Shown: positions 50,324 to 57,208 of the stretch, in pieces
Layout of the letters: the number at the start of each line of letters is the position of its first letter
How positions within the stretch are numbered: position 1 is the first letter of the stretch
Assembly: GCA_031257095.1 (NCBI GenBank)
Contig: JAIRPI010000021.1
Location: 1 to 57,208 of the forward strand
From: Mycoplasmataceae bacterium
GTDB lineage: Bacteria; Bacillota_I; Bacilli_A; Mycoplasmatales; Mycoplasmoidaceae
Direction of reading: 5' to 3'
Length of the DNA: 57,208 nt
Notes under the pieces: generated by a model
What the model was told of the DNA's origin: nothing
The model's database searches: none
What the model saw: only the letters and a program-made list of their open reading frames with translations
Made by a program: the position numbers and the translations under genes

Positions 50324-50565
50324 AATTTAGAAATTAGAAAAACTTGAAAATACTCTTATTTGAAGAATTAAAAATGACTTTAAATTGTATAGTCGTCTAG
50401 TAGATTTTTTGCGATGTGTATTTAGAGCTCGCAACATTTATACCAAGTGCACTACGATTCTAAAATCTGATGCAGGTGGTAAATGGCACAACCCAAATCC
50501 TTAAATAAACCATATCAGCATTTCCTAAATTGCTAGATTCGCTCAATTTTATATGCGGTAATTTG
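50324..50565. other. intergenic region without recognisable genes
   Basis: About 240 bases of AT-rich sequence with no supported ORF, RNA or repeat. The conserved leader of the small repeat-family gene begins at about 50,566. Confidence 0.4.
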
Positions 50566-50669
50566 AAAGCATTATTTATCTTTTTCCCCTCGTAAAACTT
50601 AAAAATATTTAAAATAATTGAGGAAAAAATATTTTTTTCTTGTAAATATATATGGAGGTATATACAAGA
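50566..50669 (+). promoter_or_regulatory. conserved ~100-nt leader of repeat-family copy C
   Basis: Nearly the same sequence as the minus-strand stretch 586-690: CATTATTTATCT, CTCGTAAAA, the palindrome AAAAAATATTTTTT, CTTGTAAATATATATGGAGG. It is upstream of the same gene family in the opposite chromosomal orientation. It probably contains promoter and ribosome site (GGAGG). Confidence 0.5.
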
Positions 50670-50984
50670 ATGAAGGAGAATAAAGAATATGAAATAACAA
50701 AATCAAGCAGAAACGACTGAATTGGTGTCACTTTTCAATGTCATATAATTAATAGAGGAGTTAATGTGGCACCAAAATGATTTAGAGAATTTGAAAAGAA
50801 GAATGATGCAAGGTGAGCAGAGAACGATGCTCGTTGAGCAAGGCAAGAAGAATTTAATAAATATGTTGGTGGTTTTATTAGGAAACAAGAAGAATTTAAC
50901 AAACGTGTTAGTGATTTTATTCAACAACAACTTGAGTTCAATAAACATGTAATAGATGTTTTTAAAAGAAACAACCTAAAATAA
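50670..50984 (+). CDS. small repeat-family protein, copy C (104 aa)
   Basis: 104 residues with TGA as Trp in four places. The head MKENKEYEITKSSRNDWIGV with FQCHIINRGVNVAPKWFREF is almost identical to copy B at 250-585. The middle has a duplicated (N)DARWA unit in place of one EFNK repeat, then the EFNKYVGGFI / EFNKRVSDFI repeats, and the end is FNKHVIDVFKRNNLK. Start ATG 50,670 with GGAGG nine bases upstream. Function unknown; heptad-like repeats suggest an oligomeric coiled coil. Repeat-number differences between copies point to rapid change by unit gain and loss. Confidence 0.8.
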
Positions 50985-51076
50985 GCGTTTTATGTCAATA
51001 ATTTAAAGATGTTATTCATTTAATTATCTAATAGCATAATTGAAATTAAATATATCCTATATATCAATCATAGTGG

Positions 51077-51082
51077 TATAAT
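51077..51082 (+). promoter_or_regulatory. -10 box of purB
   Basis: TATAAT eight bases before ATG 51,091; no Shine-Dalgarno. Another expected leaderless message. Confidence 0.55.
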
Positions 51083-51090
51083 TAAAAAGT

Positions 51091-52383
51091 ATGATTGAAC
51101 GTTATACTTCCAAGGAGATGGCCAATGTTTGGTCTTTGCAAAAAAAGTTTCAAACTTACTTAGATATCGAGATTCTTGCATGTGAAGCATGATCTAAATT
51201 AAAAGTAATCCCAGCAAAAGATGTAGCGTTGATTCGCAAAAATGCAAAATTCAATGTAGCAGCGATTGCCAAGTTAGAAGAAACGACTCATCATGATATT
51301 GTTGCATTTACACGTAATGTTAGTACATCATTGGGTGAGGAAAAAAAATGAATTCATTATGGCTTAACATCAACTGATATTGTTGATACAGCTAATGCTG
51401 TTTTAATTAAAAATGCTAACAATATTATTGAACGCGATCTTATCGCATTGTTATTGACGCTTAAAAACAATGCCATGAAATATAAAAACACTTATTGTAT
51501 GGGTCGTACTCATGGTATTCACGCCGATGTAACAACGTTTGGTTTAAAGTGAGCATTATGATATGATGAAATGCATCGAAATCTTTCGCGATTTATCCAA
51601 GCGCGGAAAGACGTTGAAGTTGGTAAATTATCTGGTGCTGTTGGTAATTTTGCCAACATTAATCCATTTATTCAAAAATATGTTTGTGATAAATTAAATA
51701 TTAATGAAGCAAAAATTGCAACCCAGATTGTTCAGCGTGACAACTATGCCAATTACTTTTCAACAATAGCATTAATTGGTAGTTCACTTGAAAAAATTGC
51801 TACCGAGATTAGACATTTACAACGAACAGAGGTTAGTGAAGTTGAAGAAAGTTTTGGCGTTGGACAAAAAGGTTCGTCTGCTATGCCACACAAACGTAAT
51901 CCTATTGCTAGCGAGAACATATGTGGTTGTGCTAGAATTTTACGTGGGTATATGCTAACCGCATATGAGAATATTAATCTATGACATGAACGTGATATTT
52001 CTCATAGCTCAACAGAAAGAATAATGCTACCAGATGCGACTATCTTGTTAGATTACATGTTAAAGCGTTATAAAAATATATTAGAAAATCTTGTTGTTTA
52101 TCCCGAACGCATGAAACAAAATATTTATATAACTAATGGTGTTATCTTTGCCCAAAGAGTTATGAACTTACTAATCAATAAAAAACTAGTTAGAGAAAAG
52201 GCATATGATTTAGTGCAATCATTAGCCATGGAAGCAATAGCTAAACATGTTGACTTTAAACAATTGGTTTTAAAAAGTACATTTATTAGTAGCTTATGCA
52301 CTAATAAAGAAATAGAAAATTGTTTCACCCTTGATTATTATTTAAAGAATGTTAACTATATATTTAGCAAAGTATTAAAATAA
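51091..52383 (+). CDS. purB: adenylosuccinate lyase
   Basis: 430 residues: [59 protein letters not shown] and the fumarase-superfamily signature [15 protein letters not shown]. It releases fumarate from adenylosuccinate to give AMP, following PurA. Without de novo purine genes here, the pair works in IMP-to-AMP salvage with Hpt. Fumarate formed could be used by the fumarase starting at 56,994. Confidence 0.96.
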
Positions 52384-52386
52384 TAT

Positions 52387-53472
52387 CTATCTACCTAAAT
52401 AATAAAATAAATCGTTGTAAGTGCGAAAATGGTTTTTAATGGTAAATATTGTTTTGAACAGAAATACTCTTCGTCAATATTTAGAAATACATAAGTTTAA
52501 TACAATAAGCACAGCAGCTATTCCGACAAACAATCCGCTCATGATATATGTATTGGCAAACGTATATTTATTGTCTCGTAATGATTCTAAACACAAACGG
52601 ACTATCCCGTATCACAAGAAATAAGATAACCCGATAGTTCCGGCTTTTTGTTTAGGAATAAATTCAAAGCCAAAATAAATAATTATTAACCCACATCAAT
52701 TAATTAAACTTTCGTAAAAAAATAATGGTTGATGTCATTCTCCATCAATTAACATTTTCGGGAATAAACTTTGCACGAAGTGTGACCAACCCCCACTTGT
52801 CGACATAACTGCTCCATAGACTTCACCATTCATATAATTGCCATATCTGCCGATCACTTGTCCTAATAAAATTGCTGGAGCTATCGCATCAATATAAACA
52901 AAAATAGATATTTGTCTAACTCTTTCTGGTTCTCTCGATAAATCTCTGACTTGATATCGTGGATGTTGTAACACTAATGGGAAATAAATGCAAGCAGCAA
53001 TCGTTGTTAAAGCGACGCCCCCCTCAATTGCTAAACCGCCATTATTAAACTCTCAGAAGCTGCTTCAGTTAGCATCTCCGATACAACACGATCATATACG
53101 TGCACCAAAAATTGAACACACCATCCCGATAATGCAAAATCAAAAAAATGGGTCGATGGAACATTTATAAAATTTTCACAATTTAAAACAAACAATAGCA
53201 ATGGCTGAGATAAAACCAATTGCGATAAAAATGCCATATCAAGCAATTTGTAAAGATCCGATAGAAAAGGCAATTGCATGATCATCTTTATAATTACTTC
53301 AATTTTTTAACGCAAACGCACTTACTAAAAAAATAATAAGTGGCACTAAAACAATAACAAGTCCACTGGCAAGAATTCAAATTAATAAACTTCGACGATC
53401 ATCCGCAGCACTTCAAGTTGTTTTCTTCTCTTCAACATTATAAGTATTTGGTGGAATCGTTTCATTATTCAT
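52387..53472 (-). CDS. lgt: prolipoprotein diacylglyceryl transferase
   Basis: 361 residues with about eight membrane helices and more than ten TGA Trp codons. Signature IGRYGNYMNGEVYG and the catalytic region WHQPLFFYESL identify Lgt. It attaches diacylglycerol to the lipobox Cys of lipoproteins, including the NlpC/P60 and amidase lipoproteins of this window. It has extra N-terminal residues (a polar segment and an added helix) compared with the usual ~270. Overlaps hprK by eight bases. Confidence 0.93.
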
Positions 53473-54409
53473 TGCTTGCTTTTTGATTAACTTTACGGTA
53501 GTTATTTATGTAATCCTCTGCGGAATTATAACCTTGTTGTTTTAGTTTTAAATCAATGGCCGCTGACTCAATAAGGTCAGCCATTTTTCTACCAGGAGAG
53601 ATAGGCAACTTATAATAAGGAATCTTAATATTATCGATTGCTTTATATTTAGTTTTCCCACCTAATCGCTCGAATGATATTTTTTTATCTTCATCTAGCA
53701 CAAGTTCAATAATCATGTCAACATTTGATGATTCTTGAACCTTTTCAATTCCTAGCATACGAGGAATATTTAATATTCCTAATCCCCGTACTTCAATAAA
53801 TTTATTAGCAATAGCATTTGCTTTTCCTAATAAACGATAACCAACGTTTGCTACATCAACTGCATCATCAGCAACAAAATAATGACCTTTACGTACTAGT
53901 TCAAGTGCAATTTCTGATTTACCAACACCTGATGCGCCTTGAATTAGGACACCTAAACCATAAACATTGACAAGTGTTCCGTGCACGGTTTGATATGTTG
54001 TTAAATTTTCAATAATTCATGTACCAACAAGAATTATCGCTTGTGAAGAGGATAAATTTGTGTCAACAATTGTTGTTGAATATTCTTTAGCTAATTTCAT
54101 TAATTGCGGTTGATGTTTAAAACCATTTCCTAATAAAATAATGGGCGGATTAAGCTTTAAAACATTTTCGATTGCGCGAAATTGATTGGCTTTTGATAAT
54201 TGATTAAGAAATTTACTTTCATTGCCACTCCACAAAACAGCCGAATCAATTCGTTCAAAGATTTTATATTTACTTGATAATTCAATTCCAGTTCGATGTA
54301 AACCGGGGAAGATAATCTTTTTGTTTAGATTACCTTTATATAAAATCTTGAAATCAAATCTTTTAATTAATGATCTAGTACTAAAACCTTTATTTTTCTT
54401 ATGACTCAT
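53465..54409 (-). CDS. hprK: HPr kinase/phosphorylase
   Basis: 314 residues. Walker A is VLIQGASGVGKSEIALELV; VADDAVDV and RGLGILNIPRMLG (family signature) follow, then RLGGKTKYKAID and PISPGRKMADLIESAA. It phosphorylates Ser46 of HPr to tune PTS uptake, relevant to MurP. I chose ATG 54,409 rather than TTG 54,412; TATAAT (54,422-54,417) is seven bases before the ATG. Co-transcribed with lgt, a common Firmicutes pair. Confidence 0.94.
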
Positions 54410-54429
54410 CAAAGTAATTATATATGTAT

Positions 54430-56958
54430 TTACTTGTTTGTTAATTTCTCGTATTGCTCGATGTATTGAGCTAATTTCTGTTTTTCCTGATTAACTTTTT
54501 CTTTTGGGGCATTAGCTAAAAATTGCGAATTAGATAATATTTTTTTAGATCGTTCTATTTCAAATTCTAATTTAGCTTTTTGTTGCTGTGAATTATTGTT
54601 GGTGGTTGTTGGCAGTTGATATTTGAAAGCGAATGCATCTATTGTCGCAGCCTGTCAAGATTGCTCAGGTTTTTTAACGAGGTTAATATTATATTGTCCA
54701 AGAATACTTGTTAATGTTGCAAACGGTATTGAGTGTTTTGATAAAATGCAAACATTAATAACAACACTATTTTTAATACCGTGCTTAATTCTCAAATCTT
54801 TGATGGTTGACCAAATAACGCTAATCATATTGTGCTGCTGCTTGAAGGTATTGCTAATACGTTTCGGCCAAGACTCTAATAAAATAGATTTTTTTGTGTG
54901 GTACAAATTTTGATAGATGCGTTCGGTAATAAAAGGAGCAAACGGATGAATCATAATTAAACTTTGTTTAAATATTTCATTAAGAGTGTAAATGAATTCA
55001 TTTTTAGAATGTGAATTATTTAGAAATGGTTTAGCCATTTCTAAATATTTATTGCAAAATGTTTCCCAAACAAAATCAACAAGTAATTTATTAGCTAAAA
55101 CAAAATTGTAATTGTCCATGTGTTTAGTAACTTGTTTTAGACATACATTAAATTCATTAATAATTCATTTGTTTATAATGTTTGTAATTTTTGTTTTAAC
55201 GCACGAAAATTGCGAAATATAATTGTGAGCATTTCATAGCTTATTAAAAAAACCTCATAAATATTTTAATCGGTCATTATCAAATCTTAAATCATCACCG
55301 ATTGTTGATGATGAAACTAAAAAAGTTCGCAATGTATCAGTTCCGTATTTATCAATTACATCAATAGGGTTAATTCCATTCCCCAGTGATTTTGACATTT
55401 TTCTGTTTTGTTCATCACGAATTAAACCATGAAAATATACTGTTTTAATTGGTGTTTTATGCGAGAGATTAACACATTGGAACAACATTCTGGCAACCCA
55501 AAAGAATAAAATATCATATCCAGTAACTAATAGCGATATTGGATAAAAGTCTTTAGCTTTTGGGTTTTTTGAATTAATGGTTGTTGCTAATGGTCACAAA
55601 CCAGAACTATATCATGTATCAAAAACAAGATTTTCCTGATGATAATTCTCAATATCTTTTGGTTGTTTGCCAACTATCATTTCATTAGTGTTTTTTTTAT
55701 ACCAAACTGGTAGTTGGTGCCCTCATATTAATTGACGACTAATGCACCAATCTTCAATATTATTAAACCATTGGTTTAATGTTTTAGTAAATCTGGCTGG
55801 TAAAAATAAACATGGATCTTTGGTAAGTATTTTTTTACAGTCCGCGACAATAGGTTTCATTTTTACAAACCATTGTTCTGACAATAATGGCTCAACTACA
55901 ACGTTAGTTCTCTCGCTATAACCTATTTCATTAGGGTGGTCAATTATTTTATCGATAGCTTGTTTTTGTTGCAAATAATTTACCACTTCCGGACGAGCAA
56001 CTAAGCGATCAAGACCAACAAATGAAGCTGATACATTATTATTTAATGTTCCATTTTCATTCATGATTGATTCGTAGTTAGTGATGTTGTGTTTTTTTGC
56101 TAAATCATAGTCATGAAAATCGTGGGCTGGGGTGCACTTCATTACTCCTGTGCCGAATTGCATATCAATATAATCATCAGCCATGATTGGTATTTTTTTA
56201 TTGTTAACAGGATTAATGACATGTTGACCGATATATTGTTTGTAACGTTTGTCATTCGGGTTAACAAATAAAGCTATATCACCAAACATTGTTTCTGGCC
56301 TTGTCGTTGCCACAATTAATGGGGCGTTAGAATCAACAACTAAATACTTTACATAGTAAAGTTTGCTATTAGTTGGTTTGTTAATAACTTCAATATCACT
56401 AATTGGTGTTTTTAAAATAATATCTCAATTGACAAGTTTCTTTTGTTTGTAAATTAATCCTTTTTCATACAACAAAGCAAAGGATTGATTAACAAGTTCG
56501 GCGACATTTTTATCCAAAGTATATGTTTCATAATCATAAGCTAAAGCAAAACCCATAGTTTTTCACTGTTCATGAATATAGTTCGCTTGTTTGTCTGCTC
56601 AAGTAAAAATTTGCTTATACAACACATCTTTTGTTAACGATTTAGGATCTACGCCTTGTTGTTTTAACGCTTGTTCATATTTAGTTTGTGTCGCAATTCC
56701 TGCATGATCAGTTCCCGGAATCCAAATAGTACGGAATCCACATAGTTTTTTATAACGAATAACTAAATCTTGTAATGCACCATCTCAAGCATGACCTAAA
56801 TGTAATTGCCCGGTACGATTAGGTGGTGGTAAAATAATTGAAAAGTTCTTAGTTTTCTTATTTTTTGCTATCGGTTCAAACAATTTTATACTCAACCAAT
56901 GATCATACAAACCATTTTCAACTAACTTATGATTGTAAATCGTAGTAGCGTTTTTCAT
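54430..56958 (-). CDS. valS: valyl-tRNA synthetase
   Basis: 842 residues. HIGH motif is in [20 protein letters not shown], editing-domain [16 protein letters not shown] in [18 protein letters not shown], and the C-terminal coiled coil ([16 protein letters not shown]). Class I synthetase charging tRNA-Val, whose gene is at 7452. The upstream gap is only 35 bases, so there is no room for a T-box; TATAAT lies 11 bases before the ATG. Many Trp are TGA, e.g. HAWDGAL. Confidence 0.96.
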
Positions 56959-56981
56959 CGATACAATTAATTATATATACA

Positions 56982-56987
56982 TATAAT
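56982..56987 (+). promoter_or_regulatory. -10 box of the fumarase gene
   Basis: TATAAT exactly six bases before ATG 56,994, so the transcript should start at the start codon. Confidence 0.55.
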
Positions 56988-56993
56988 AATTGA

Positions 56994-57208
56994 ATGAAAT
57001 ACCGCATTGAAAAGGATTCGTTTGGTGAAATAAAAGTTGACGATGCAAATTATTGAGGAGCGCAAACACAACGAAGTCTGATGAATTTTAACATTAGTAA
57101 AGAAACTATGCCACTAGACATTATTCATGCCATCGCTGGCATTAAATTATGTGCAGCTAAAACAAATGCTGATTGTAAAAAAATGGATAAGAAATTTCTT
57201 ATTCCAAT
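56994..57208 (+). CDS. fumC: class II fumarase (partial, runs off the right edge)
   Basis: First 71 residues: [27 protein letters not shown], then ISKETMPLDIIHAIAGIKLCAAKTN, closest in pattern to FumC (WGAQTQRSL, MPxxxIHA). Aspartate ammonia-lyase is the nearest alternative; its motif is usually YYGIQTLRA. Fumarase hydrates fumarate to malate, and would handle fumarate made by PurB. The Trp in NYWGAQ is TGA. Confidence 0.8.

Noticed and set aside
56959-56993. T-box riboswitch before valS
   Set aside because: The gap is only 35 bases and lacks any T-box motif.
1-57208. Insertion sequences, prophage or CRISPR array
   Set aside because: No transposase, integrase, phage gene or regularly spaced direct repeats were seen.

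Overview
The window comes from a wall-less, low-GC bacterium of the Mollicutes type that reads TGA as tryptophan (genetic code 4). In-frame TGA falls at conserved Trp positions in nearly every housekeeping gene (gyrB, gyrA, dnaA, tsf, valS, purB, lgt, mnmE). All coordinates here come from reading through TGA. The species cannot be named. Gene content suggests a host- or gut-associated fermenter that lives on amino acids and on other bacteria's cell-wall sugars.

Layout. 1-690: two minus-strand members of a small protein family that recurs at 50,670. 945-2716: a surface protein with a broken reading frame. 2759-6890: a minus operon of lipase-like hydrolase, degenerate ADH-like protein, iron-dependent alcohol dehydrogenase and a DUF2804-like protein. 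7061-8851: six tRNAs (Ser, fMet, Asp, Glu, Val, Trp) around a second surface protein. 9002-11937: an HTH-pentapeptide-repeat fusion, hpt, and a third surface protein. 12,016-16,277: threonine dehydratase, purA, nadE, dhaK. 16,302-23,596: gyrA, gyrB, an S4 protein, dnaN and dnaA, all on the minus strand, i.e. the origin-type cluster. 23,649-33,026: an NlpC/P60 lipoprotein, EtfB-EtfA-lactate dehydrogenase, and a MupG-MurQ-amidase-MurP operon. 33,105-42,311: acyltransferase, tsf-pyrH-frr-cdsA-dxr, and tmk-holB-mnmE-tatD. 42,397-48,709: branched-chain amino-acid dehydrogenase, a P-loop protein, a decayed toxin locus, a four-subunit 2-oxoacid:ferredoxin oxidoreductase and phosphotransbutyrylase. 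48,722-57,208: degV, a YgjP-like protease, the third small repeat protein, purB, lgt-hprK, valS and the start of a fumarase.

How the genes fit together. Amino acids (Leu/Ile/Val, and Thr via 2-oxobutyrate) can be turned into 2-oxoacids, oxidised by the ferredoxin-linked oxidoreductase, and passed to phosphotransbutyrylase for ATP. The reduced ferredoxin could drive an electron-confurcating Etf-lactate dehydrogenase. MurQ releases D-lactate from imported MurNAc, and its operon ends tail-to-tail against that lactate dehydrogenase, so muropeptide salvage may feed it.

Two sequence-level patterns stand out. First, three N-terminally membrane-targeted proteins each carry the only C7/C8 tracts in the window near their 5' ends. 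C8 gives an open frame and C7 a closed one, as expected of a slipped-strand ON/OFF switch set. Second, most first genes of transcription units have a TATAAT box only 6-10 bases before the start codon, which implies leaderless mRNAs, while genes inside operons often carry Shine-Dalgarno sequences.
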